Made by a program: the position numbers and the translations under genes
The notes under the pieces: generated by a model
What the model was told of the DNA's origin: nothing
Seen by the model: only the letters and a program-made list of their open reading frames with translations
Database searches by the model: none
In this document: one piece after another, positions 26,474 to 35,400 of the stretch
How the letters are laid out: each line of letters opens with the position of its first letter
Position numbering within the stretch: position 1 is the first letter of the stretch
Assembly: GCA_035438985.1 (NCBI GenBank)
Contig: DAORJK010000005.1
Span: 1-64,000 of the forward strand
DNA length: 64,000 nt
Reading direction: 5' to 3'
Origin: UBA4408 sp002389785
GTDB lineage: Bacteria; Bacteroidota; Bacteroidia; UBA4408

Positions 26474-26834
26474 TTGGCTTGCAGTATTTATTGGTGGTGG
26501 TGTAGGCAGTGTTGCCAGATATGCTTTATCCGGTATTGTTGCTGCTAATTTCAAAAGCAATTTCCCACTTGCTACCTTACTTGCCAATTTTACAAGTTGT
26601 TTAATTCTGGGAATCTCAATTTTGCTTTTAAACGACAGAGTAGCTTCCCAATCCTATTTGCGCTTACTCCTAATTGTAGGTTTTTGTGGTGGATTTAGTA
26701 CTTTTTCAACTTTTAGTTTTGAATCTGTTCAACTGATTAAAAATGGTTATTCCGGACTGGCGCTCTTAAATATTGGCATTAGTGTAATTACCTGTATTGC
26801 TGTAGTTTTCATGTTACTAAAAAATCAATCCTGA
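26463..26834 (+). CDS. crcB: Fluoride efflux channel CrcB/Fluc
   Basis: This 123-residue, four-TM protein has the CrcB signatures GGGVGSVARYALSG near the N-terminus and GFCGGFSTFSTFSFE in TM3, which supplies the phenylalanines of the fluoride path. The ATG at 26463 gives a normal family length; the longer frame from 26385 lies inside the PAP2 gene. It overlaps PAP2 by 11 bp and pafA by one base (TGATG). The channel works as a dual-topology dimer. No fluoride riboswitch is possible directly upstream because the genes overlap. Confidence 0.9.
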   Translation: MLFNWLAVFIGGGVGSVARYALSGIVAANFKSNFPLATLLANFTSCLILGISILLLNDRVASQSYLRLLLIVGFCGGFSTFSTFSFESVQLIKNGYSGLALLNIGISVITCIAVVFMLLKNQS

Positions 26835-28468
26835 TGTTGCGAAAAAAATCTTCCTTATTATTCCTTTTTCTTACTTGCTTAACCCTAAGCCAAAGTGTTG
26901 CTCAAACAGTAGAACAACCCAAATTGGTGATTGGAATTGTAGTAGATCAAATGCGCTACGATTATATTTACCGTTATTGGGATAATTACAGCGAGTATGG
27001 ATTTAAACGATTGGTAAACGAAGGATATTTTTGTAGAAATGTTAATTATACTTATGTTCCTACCTACACCGCACCGGGACACGCAAGTATTTATACCGGT
27101 ACAACTCCTTCAATGCATGGAATAATAGGAAATAATTGGTTTGATCGCACTCGGAATAAAACTATTTATTGTACTGCCGATTATGCATATAAAACTGTAG
27201 GAAGTACTTCAAGTGCAGGTCAAATGTCGCCGCACAACATGTTGGCAACTACCGTAGGTGATGAGTTGCGACTTTCGAATAATAAAAAATCAAAAGTTAT
27301 TGGCATTGCTTTAAAAGATAGGGGAGCAATATTACCTGCTGGACATACTGCCAATGCAGCCTATTGGTTTGACGATTTAACAGGGAATTTTATAAGCAGC
27401 AGCTTTTACTTGAATGAACTCCCGGCTTGGGTAAATGCTTTTAATAAGGAAAATCACGTTCAAAAATTACTTAATAATTCCTGGGAGCTTTTGCTAAGTC
27501 CCGATAAGTATTCGCAAAGTAATGCAGATGTGAACAAGTATGAAGGCATGTTTAAATCGGAGACAAGTCCTGCGTTTCCACATCGATTACCGCTGTTAAT
27601 GAAAGATAATGGAGGTTTGGGATTAGTGCGTTTAACACCTTTTGGAAATACCCTCACCAAGGACTTTGCAATTGCCACCTTAGAGGCTGAACAACTTGGA
27701 AAAAAGGGAACAACCGATTTTTTAACTATCAGCTTTTCATCCACTGATTACATTGGTCATCAGTTTGGACCGGGGTCGATGGAAATGCAAGATACCTATC
27801 TGCGTTTAGATAAAGATTTAGCTGATTTACTCGGTTTTTTAGATACTTATATCGGTAAAAAAAATGTACTGCTTTTTTTAACGGCCGATCATGCAGGTGT
27901 CGAGAATCCAGCACAACTGGGCGATTTAAACATTCCATCAGGTTATTTCGATTCGGAACACCCCATTGATTCACTTAAAAGTTATTTGGCAAGGAGTTAT
28001 GGAGATACCTTGGTTTTATCTTATAGCAATGAACAAATCTATTTAAACCAATCCTACATACGCTCAAAAAATTTAAACCTTGAAAATATCCAAACGGATG
28101 TAGCTGGCTATATGCTCAAATTCAGAGGCATTGCAAATACTGCCACTGCAAGCACTATGAATACCAGCGAATTCAAAAACGGAGTTAAAAGTTTTATGCA
28201 AAATGGCTATAATCAAAAAAGATCAGGAGACGTACTTATCAATTATGAACCAGCCTGGATAGAGTTTTCAAGAACCGGAACAACGCATGGGTCTCCTTAT
28301 TCATACGATACCCATGTACCTTTAATTTTTTATGGATATACTATCCCCAAAGGATCTAATTCCGAAGCTATTTCCATATCCGACATCGCTCCAACAATTG
28401 CACAATTACTCAACATTCAGTTTCCAAATGCATGTAGCGGAAAACCCATAATTCAACTTACGAAATAG
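26834..28468 (+). CDS. pafA: PafA-type alkaline phosphatase
   Basis: This 544-residue secreted phosphomonoesterase of the alkaline-phosphatase superfamily has a signal peptide (LLFLFLTCLTLSQSVAQ). The nucleophile Thr is in TYTAPGHASIYTG, the phosphate-contacting Asn in GIIGNNWFDR and the KxR pair in GIALKDRGAILPAGH, all matching Elizabethkingia PafA (T79, N100, K162, R164). Zinc ligands appear in IVVDQMRYD, TDYIGHQFGP, FLTADHAG and TTHGSPYSYD. PafA is phosphate-insensitive and releases Pi from organic phosphates in the periplasm. It is the last gene of the operon. Confidence 0.9.
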   Translation: MLRKKSSLLFLFLTCLTLSQSVAQTVEQPKLVIGIVVDQMRYDYIYRYWDNYSEYGFKRLVNEGYFCRNVNYTYVPTYTAPGHASIYTGTTPSMHGIIGNNWFDRTRNKTIYCTADYAYKTVGSTSSAGQMSPHNMLATTVGDELRLSNNKKSKVIGIALKDRGAILPAGHTANAAYWFDDLTGNFISSSFYLNELPAWVNAFNKENHVQKLLNNSWELLLSPDKYSQSNADVNKYEGMFKSETSPAFPHRLPLLMKDNGGLGLVRLTPFGNTLTKDFAIATLEAEQLGKKGTTDFLTISFSSTDYIGHQFGPGSMEMQDTYLRLDKDLADLLGFLDTYIGKKNVLLFLTADHAGVENPAQLGDLNIPSGYFDSEHPIDSLKSYLARSYGDTLVLSYSNEQIYLNQSYIRSKNLNLENIQTDVAGYMLKFRGIANTATASTMNTSEFKNGVKSFMQNGYNQKRSGDVLINYEPAWIEFSRTGTTHGSPYSYDTHVPLIFYGYTIPKGSNSEAISISDIAPTIAQLLNIQFPNACSGKPIIQLTK

Positions 28469-28776
28469 GATTTCTTTTCATTGTAGGAAGGCTAAGTATA
28501 GTAAGGAGTTAGTTAATAAATTAGCCCATTTTTTAGCTACATGTGACTGCTTGTGAAGAGTCGAAACCGTGGGCTGGCCTGCCATACGAGATGAGCCGGT
28601 GCACATCCTTGACTCATGAAGCACGCAACCTACTTTGAATACACTACTTTATGTCAACTATTTTATCAATTTAATACTTGTTGCTATTTGCTTGTAAAAT
28701 AGTTTCGTAACAATAATTTGTGCTTTCTGTCGTTGGTTTGCAAAATAGTTAGTTAATTTGTAATGCAAATTTTACC
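28469..28776. other. Intergenic region containing a GC-rich structured segment
   Basis: About 308 bp between pafA and porQ. Most of it is AT-rich, but 28541-28630 is far richer in GC and can form a nested hairpin, annotated separately. No open frame or strong promoter consensus precedes porQ. Confidence 0.6.
28548..28623. ncRNA. Candidate structured RNA or mobile-element remnant
   Basis: Nested pairings close an approximately 76-nt fold. TGCTT (28548-28552) pairs with AAGCA (28619-28623) and GAGTC (28558-28562) with GACTC (28611-28615). Inside, GTG (28569-28571) pairs with CAC (28602-28604) and GGCT (28572-28575) with AGCC (28594-28597). The base composition contrasts sharply with the flanks. 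I do not recognise the family. A riboregulator, an intron-domain remnant or an element end are all possible, and strand cannot be decided. Confidence 0.4.
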
Positions 28777-29865
28777 ATGCAAAAATCAATACTCCAGGTT
28801 AATTTATTTTTATGTTTCCTGCTTATGCTATCGAGTACAGTACTTAAAGCACAAGTGGGCGGAAATAATACTTACGAATTTTTAAATCTTATCCCATCAG
28901 CACGAGTATCTGCTTTAGGAGGTAATTTATTGGCTGTGAAAGACAATGATGTAAACCTCGCGTTTTACAATCCTTCATTGCTCAACAAGGATATGCATAA
29001 AACCCTGGCGCTTAACTTCTCAAGTTTTCCGGTTGGAATTAAATTCGGTTCTTTCGCATATGCTCATCAGTTAAAAAAATGGGGAATGATAGATGCTGGA
29101 ATTCATTATGTGAATTATGGCAAATTTGTAGGTGCCGATGCAAGTGCCTTGGAAACCGGTGAGTTTAAAGCATCTGAATATGCTATTTTTACCGGTTACA
29201 GCCGTCAACTCGATTCTTCCTTTTCAATTGGCGCAAATTTAAAAGCTATTTATTCTCAACTCGACACGTTTAATTCATTTGGATTGGCCGCTGATATTGC
29301 TGCAACTTACTACAATGCTTCAAAGAATTTTACTGCTGCAGTATGCATCAAAAATTTGGGTAGTCAATTAACAAGCTATAGTGGTACGAAAGAAAAAATG
29401 CCATTCGAAATACAAGCCGCAACCTCCATACGTTTAAAACATGTGCCTTTGCGTTTGTCATTAGCTGCCGAACATCTTGAAAAATGGAATTTGCGCTATG
29501 TTGATTCTGTTGCCATTAAACAAAATGCTCAATCCTTGGCAGGAACAGATGATTCTAATGATGATAAAAACAAAAATTATTTTTTTGATAAACTGCTACT
29601 TCATACAGTCATAGGGGCAGAATTTTTAATTACAAAAAATTTTAATCTTCGAGCGGGTTTTAATTATCGTCGAAGAAAGGAATTGAAGGAAGAAAGCAGA
29701 GGAGGCATTGTTGGCTTTTCATTTGGAGCGGGAATCAAAATTTCCAAATTCCACATTAGTTATGGTGTAGCCTCTTATCATTTAGGTGCTTTATCAAATA
29801 CTTTTTCAATATCAACACATTTATCTGATTTTATGACCAAATCAAACAATAATTCAACACCTTAG
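28777..29865 (+). CDS. porQ: Type IX secretion system protein PorQ
   Basis: This 362-residue outer-membrane beta-barrel-like protein has a signal peptide (LFLCFLLMLSSTVLKAQ). The mature start VGGNNTYEFLNLIPSARVSA and the ALGGNLLAVKDNDVNLAFYN block are diagnostic of PorQ. In Porphyromonas, PorQ and PorU, PorV and PorZ form the T9SS attachment machinery that processes sorting-domain cargo. This ties in with the T9SS cargo genes elsewhere in the window. It is followed by cmk, the common Bacteroidota order. Its stop codon lies in the loop of a long perfect hairpin. Confidence 0.9.
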   Translation: MQKSILQVNLFLCFLLMLSSTVLKAQVGGNNTYEFLNLIPSARVSALGGNLLAVKDNDVNLAFYNPSLLNKDMHKTLALNFSSFPVGIKFGSFAYAHQLKKWGMIDAGIHYVNYGKFVGADASALETGEFKASEYAIFTGYSRQLDSSFSIGANLKAIYSQLDTFNSFGLAADIAATYYNASKNFTAAVCIKNLGSQLTSYSGTKEKMPFEIQAATSIRLKHVPLRLSLAAEHLEKWNLRYVDSVAIKQNAQSLAGTDDSNDDKNKNYFFDKLLLHTVIGAEFLITKNFNLRAGFNYRRRKELKEESRGGIVGFSFGAGIKISKFHISYGVASYHLGALSNTFSISTHLSDFMTKSNNNSTP

Positions 29866-29882
29866 TAGAATTATTGTTTGAT
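29841..29882. repeat. Perfect 15-bp hairpin spanning the porQ stop codon
   Basis: ATCAAACAATAATTC (29841-29855) and GAATTATTGTTTGAT (29868-29882) are perfect reverse complements around a 12-nt loop that holds the TAG stop. It is too AT-rich to be a canonical terminator and has no T tract. It may shape porQ-cmk read-through or mRNA stability. Confidence 0.7.
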
Positions 29883-29991
29883 GTAAACAGTTTTAAACTT
29901 TAACTTCATGCTTCCCAATTCAGACATTGATCCAGCAGTACTCATGTCGGGTGAAATTACAGGATGGCAGCTTAAAAGTAAGTACCTGCTT

Positions 29992-30714
29992 ATGAAACAA
30001 ATTACGATTGCAATTGATGGATATAGTTCTTGTGGAAAAAGTACATTGGCAAAAGCGCTGGCTGCGAAATTAGGGTATAGCTACGTTGATTCGGGTGCAA
30101 TGTACCGTGCTGCAACATTATTTTTTCTACGTAACAAATGGATTAAAAGTAATGGTAGTGTAAACGAATCAAAAATTATTGAATCACTGCCACTTATTAA
30201 TTTAAGTTTTAGATACAATCCTCAATTACGATTTTCAGAAACTTATTTGAACGAAGAAAATGTAGAGCAAGAGATTCGACAAATGGAGGTTTCAAACAAT
30301 GTGAGTAAAATAAGCACCATTAAGAAGGTACGTGAGAAAATGATTCACTTGCAAAAAGAAATGGGCAAAAATAAAGGGGTTGTTATGGAAGGTAGAGATA
30401 TTGGAACTGCTGTTTTTCCGGATGCTGAACTGAAACTGTTTATGACCGCCGACAGCGAAGTGCGCATACAGCGACGCTACGACGAAATGACTTCTAAAGG
30501 AGAGCAAGTAACTATGGATCAGGTGCGCGAAAATTTGGAAAAGCGCGATTACAGTGATACACACCGCAAGGAAAATCCCTTGGTTCAAGCGCAAGATGCA
30601 ATTGTACTGGATAATAGCGACCTCGACAAACAACAACAACTCGATTATGTGATAACCTTAATTAATGATTTAGCACTGGTGAAAGATGAAAATAATCAAC
30701 AACGCATTCGTTAA
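29992..30714 (+). CDS. cmk: Cytidylate kinase
   Basis: This 240-residue nucleotide kinase phosphorylates CMP and dCMP with ATP. The P-loop IAIDGYSSCGKSTLAKALA starts at residue 5, followed by YVDSGAMYRAATLFF, VVMEGRDIGTAVFPDAELK and the lid-region RRYDEM. All are standard Cmk motifs. The ATG at 29992 gives the normal N-terminus; the frame is open back to an ATG at 29908, adding 28 residues with no homology I recognise. It lies between porQ and ispH on the same strand. Confidence 0.93.
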   Translation: MKQITIAIDGYSSCGKSTLAKALAAKLGYSYVDSGAMYRAATLFFLRNKWIKSNGSVNESKIIESLPLINLSFRYNPQLRFSETYLNEENVEQEIRQMEVSNNVSKISTIKKVREKMIHLQKEMGKNKGVVMEGRDIGTAVFPDAELKLFMTADSEVRIQRRYDEMTSKGEQVTMDQVRENLEKRDYSDTHRKENPLVQAQDAIVLDNSDLDKQQQLDYVITLINDLALVKDENNQQRIR

Positions 30715-30787
30715 TCTACAAGCAATAGTAATAGTTCCAGCAGCCAGGTAAAATTTTGATTCCTTACCTTGCTAAATTTAATTAATA

Positions 30788-32020
30788 ATGAAAAGTTTTA
30801 ATATTCCGGATTTTTATAAAAGCCCTGTAATTTCAAGAGTAAAAGAATTACGTAAACTCAATGATCCACGAAAGAAAGATTTTACACCAACCTTACTCGA
30901 TTTCGGCCCCGTAAGATTTTTTATAGCCCGTCATTTTGGCTTTTGTTATGGTGTTGAAAATGCAATTGAAATTAGTTATAAAGCCATTGAAGAGAATCCT
31001 GATAAGCGCGTTTATTTACTCAGCCAAATGATTCATAATCCTGAAGTAAATAACGATTTGCTAAGTCGTGGTGCTAAATTTTTGATGGATACCGCCGGCA
31101 ATCATGTAATTCCCTTTAGCGAATTAAATAAGAACGATATTGTTATTATACCTGCATTTGGTACCACACTTAAAATTGAACAGCAACTCAATGAAATAGG
31201 AATCGATGTGCGTAAATACGATACAACTTGTCCTTTTGTTGAGCGTGTATGGAAAAAATCAGAAAAACTAGGTGATGACAAGTATACGATTATCATTCAT
31301 GGAAAATACAATCACGAAGAGACTCGGGCCACCTTTTCAAGAAGTGAAAAATATTCCCACTCAATTATAGTAAAGGATATTACTGAATCAAAAAAGCTTG
31401 CTGATTTTATTCTTGGAAAACTATCTGTAGCTGAGTTTGAAGTTGCTTTTAAAGGAAAATATTCAGAAGGATTTAAGCCTGATATTCATTTAAATAGAGT
31501 AGGAGTCATTAATCAAACAACAATGCTGGCAACTGAAACTCAGGAAATTGCAGAGTTTTTTAAACAAACAATGATTCAAAAATACGGACAGCAAAATTTG
31601 GATGCTCATTTTGCTGATACCAGGGATACTTTGTGTTATGCCACAAACGAAAATCAAGAATCAACGTATGGAATTCTTCGCCAAGATGCTGATTTGGCGA
31701 TTGTAGTTGGCGGCTACAACAGTTCAAATACCTCACATATTGTTGAATTATGCGAACAAAAATTACCTACTTATTTTATTTCTTCCGAACGCGAAATTGA
31801 ATCTTCTACAAAAATTCACCATTTCGATTTTAAAAACCAAAAGCATTTATTGAGCGAAAATTTTATTCCTTCAAAAAATCCTGTCACCATAATTTTAACC
31901 AGTGGCGCTTCTTGTCCAGATTCTGTGGTAGATGCTGTACTTCAAAAAATTCTTACTTTTTTTGAAGATGTTCAAAGTAGCGAAATCGTGTTAGATAAGC
32001 TACATTTACCAATTCTATAA
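30788..32020 (+). CDS. ispH: 4-hydroxy-3-methylbut-2-enyl diphosphate reductase (long form)
   Basis: This 410-residue enzyme catalyses the last step of the MEP pathway, giving IPP and DMAPP. Three [4Fe-4S] cysteine sites are visible in ARHFGFCYGVENAIE, DTTCPFVERVWK and TSGASCPDSVVDAVL. Substrate-binding histidines lie in SQMIHNPEVN and IIHGKYNHEET, and the catalytic region VINQTTMLATET is present. It is about 100 residues longer than E. coli IspH, which fits the longer form seen in Bacteroidota. The MEP pathway can therefore be inferred for this organism. Confidence 0.93.
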   Translation: MKSFNIPDFYKSPVISRVKELRKLNDPRKKDFTPTLLDFGPVRFFIARHFGFCYGVENAIEISYKAIEENPDKRVYLLSQMIHNPEVNNDLLSRGAKFLMDTAGNHVIPFSELNKNDIVIIPAFGTTLKIEQQLNEIGIDVRKYDTTCPFVERVWKKSEKLGDDKYTIIIHGKYNHEETRATFSRSEKYSHSIIVKDITESKKLADFILGKLSVAEFEVAFKGKYSEGFKPDIHLNRVGVINQTTMLATETQEIAEFFKQTMIQKYGQQNLDAHFADTRDTLCYATNENQESTYGILRQDADLAIVVGGYNSSNTSHIVELCEQKLPTYFISSEREIESSTKIHHFDFKNQKHLLSENFIPSKNPVTIILTSGASCPDSVVDAVLQKILTFFEDVQSSEIVLDKLHLPIL

Positions 32021-32408
32021 ACTATGTTATATACAGATAATCAATGAATTAAACATTATATATTTGTATTATAATTAATATTATGTTAAATAGGTATTGT
32101 TTGAATTATCCCCTGTTTTTTATCCTAAAGAATTCCCTTTTGTTAAATTTAATGTGAAAAATCCAATTGTCGATTAATTTCTACACCTTGTCGATAGACT
32201 AGAAATTATTCACTCTTAAATTTTGCTTTTAACTGTTAAAAAAATTAACATTGAAAGGTTGAATCTATTCATAGTTTCTAATCCTTACTTCAAATATCTA
32301 TTTTATGAAAAAATATAAACTGCTTCAAAACCTAGGTATAACATGAACTTACGGCCTTGTGTAAATTACTCCTTTATAGTATTAATGTAAACCAATAAAC
32401 CAAAAATT
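32021..32408 (+). promoter_or_regulatory. Long AT-rich leader region of the giant T9SS cargo gene
   Basis: About 388 bp with very high AT content and no supported gene. TATATTTG at 32059-32066 fits the -7 consensus and would give a leader of about 330 nt. A weaker TATAGTATT box lies about 30 bp before the ATG, behind a TTG at 32357-32359. A 13-codon frame at 32305 is not convincing. Nothing else was recognised. Confidence 0.3.
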
Positions 32409-35400
32409 ATGAAAAAAATAAACAAGCGTTTTTTACTCCTGCTAGCGATAATTTCGTTTTCAGCCTCTTCCGCTTTTAGCCAATGCGTTACACAATTGTT
32501 AGCACCCAATGGAACTTCAGGGAATGCTCGTGCCCCTATTGGAGGTCAACGATTTGAAAGAGTTCATTACTTAATTACTGCAGCAGAAATGGCTGCTGCC
32601 GGTTTTGTTAACGGAGATGTTCTTTCTGATATTAATTGGACATACACCGGAGCTGCAAGTATTCCGGTTACCGGTAATTTGGCATTGTATTTTGAAAATA
32701 CAGCAAATACAACAAACACGAAGGGCACATCTTGGGCTACAGCAGTTGGACCAATGACCAATTCGAGAGTTTCGGCTGCTTACACATTGCCTAGTACGCC
32801 AAATTTGAATTTTACAGTTCCTATCACATCGCCTTTTACTTATACTGGTGGTGGAATTTACGTAGCATTTGAGTGGAGTTTTCCTGTTGGGACACTATCT
32901 ACGGGAACTGTGGTTTCTTGTAATACAAATTTAACTAGTGGATTGTTTGGTGCAGGAAGTAATGCTGCTCTTCCTACAACCCTTGCTGCTTCCAATTTCC
33001 GACCTATTACTGGTTTTGCAAAAGCAGTACCTGCTAACGATGCAAAAGTTGAATATATTTATCAAATGGGTAAACTTCCGTTAAATTACGCTGTAAACTC
33101 ACCTATGGGAGCTAAAATTACGAATGTTGGTACAAATACACTAACCAATGTACCCGTAACTCTATCCATTTCAGGTGCAAATACATTTAATCCTGCTTCT
33201 GTTGTGATACCTACAATAGCACCTTGTTCTTCTGCTGTTGTAAATTTCGCAACTTTTACTCCTACATCCTTAGGTTCTAATAGTGTGAGTGTTACAATTC
33301 CATCTGACGACAATAATTCAAACAACAGTAAAACAGTTACACAAATCGTTACTGCTAATTTGTACGATACTCGCACTGCAGGCCAAGTAAATACAGGTGG
33401 TGTTGGTTTTAATGGTGGTAGTGGTTCGTTTGTTGGAAAATTTACTACTGCTATTCCTGCTATTATTAATGAAGTTCAAGTTGATTTTACTTCATCTGGA
33501 AATAGTTACCGACTTGGGATTTACTCCGATAGTTCTGCAGGTGGCCCCGGTCATTTAATTTATACAGATGCAGCTGATCGTACTACTGCTGTAGGTACCG
33601 CATTTGCTGCTATTAGCCCGGCTGTTAGTGTTCCTGCGGGTACTTACTATGTTGGTATACGTCAAACAGGTACAACCAATGTTGGTTTCCAGTATTCTAA
33701 CGAAAGTCCAATCGCCGCTAACCAATTTTATTTTAACTCTCCACAGCCAGAACCTTTTACCGGACCCTGGGCTGAATTTAATGCCAATGCTTTAGCATTT
33801 CGTTTGAATATTGCCGTTCAGTTTTATATTCCTGCACCTCCTAATTGTGCAATTAGCATGGCACCTGCCGATTTATCTACCGGAGTTTGCTACGGTACAA
33901 ATTTAACCTGGAATTCAGGTGGTGGCGGTCCTACTGGATATAAGCTTACTTTTGGTGACAATGCCCCAAATTATAATAACATTGCAAATAATTTAGATTT
34001 AGGAAATGTAAATGTTTATGCTCCTACTTCTTTAGCATCTAATACTACTTATGGTTGGAAAATAGTTCCATACAATGTGGATGGTGACGCAACAGGTTGT
34101 GCTTTCCAAACATTTACTACCGGAACTGTTACTACTCTACCATTTACAGAAGACTTTTCTAGTGCAACCTTCCCTCCTAGCTGCTGGAGTCGTTCAAATT
34201 CAAGCGTAATTTTCAGAGCCGCTGCCAGCAATGCCGGTTTAGGAATAGGTTCGGCCCAATTTGACTTCTTTAACGCTGCAATTGGAAATTATGATTTTAC
34301 AACTCCAACTTTTACAGCTACTCCTGCAGGTTATTTGTTAACTTTCAATTATGCTTATGCAACATTTGCTACCGAAATTGACTCATTGTATATACATACT
34401 TCAACAAATGGTGGCACAAGTTATACATCGTTAATTGGTTTAGCGGGTGGACCTACCGGTTTACTTAACACAGGTGGTGCTACCACTGCGGCATTTACTC
34501 CAACTGCTGGACAGTGGGGCATTTATCAAATTTTATTGCCAACCGGTACTAACAAAATTCGTTTCCGTGGAGCCAGTGAATTTGGAAACAATCTATTCCT
34601 CGATAATATTAATGTGGACGCTGCCCCTCCCCTTCCGGGATGTGCGATTAACCAAGTACCTGCCGACCTTGCAACCAATCAAGCTCGCGACCTAACCCTT
34701 ACCTGGGCAGCCGGTGTTGGAGGTACTCCTACCAGTTATAAAATTTATTTAAGTACCAATTTGTCTGATGTAACTACCGAAGCACCTGCAGCTCTTGTCA
34801 ACACTATTTCAGGTACTAGTTACACCAGCCCAGCATTATTGGCTTCTACAATTTATTATTGGAAAATTGTTCCAACGAATGTAACCGGTTCAGCAGCTGG
34901 ATGTGCAGTTCAGTCATTCACTACCGGAACCTTGTACAATTATTGTGTTCCTCCGCATCCTGCTGGTTGCGGTACAGGAAATATAACTAATGTATCTTTT
35001 GAATCTATAAATAATTCAAGTACATGTGGTGGCGCAGCTTATACTGCTTATGCTTTAACCGCTCAGGCACCACAAGGGTATAGTATTCCATTATCTGTTA
35101 CATCAGATCAAAGTTGTATCATTTCATGTTGGATTGATTATGACCAAGATGGATTGTTTGAAGCTAGTGAGTGGACTCAAGTTTCTACCAGCTCAACGCC
35201 AAACGTAGCTAGCACAGTTGCAATTGCTATAGACCCTTTGGCAACATTAGGTCTTACCAAAATGAGAATACGTACTCGTTTTTCAGGCAATCAAAACGGA
35301 AGTGGAGATGCTTGTCTGTCAATGGGTTCTGGTGAAGCTGAAGATTATATCATTAATATTATTGCCCCTCCGGTAACTCCGCCATCATGCACAACAGTTA

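Noticed and set aside
29908..29991. 28-residue N-terminal extension of cmk
   Set aside because: The extension is open but shows no homology, while the ATG at 29992 gives the standard N-terminus.
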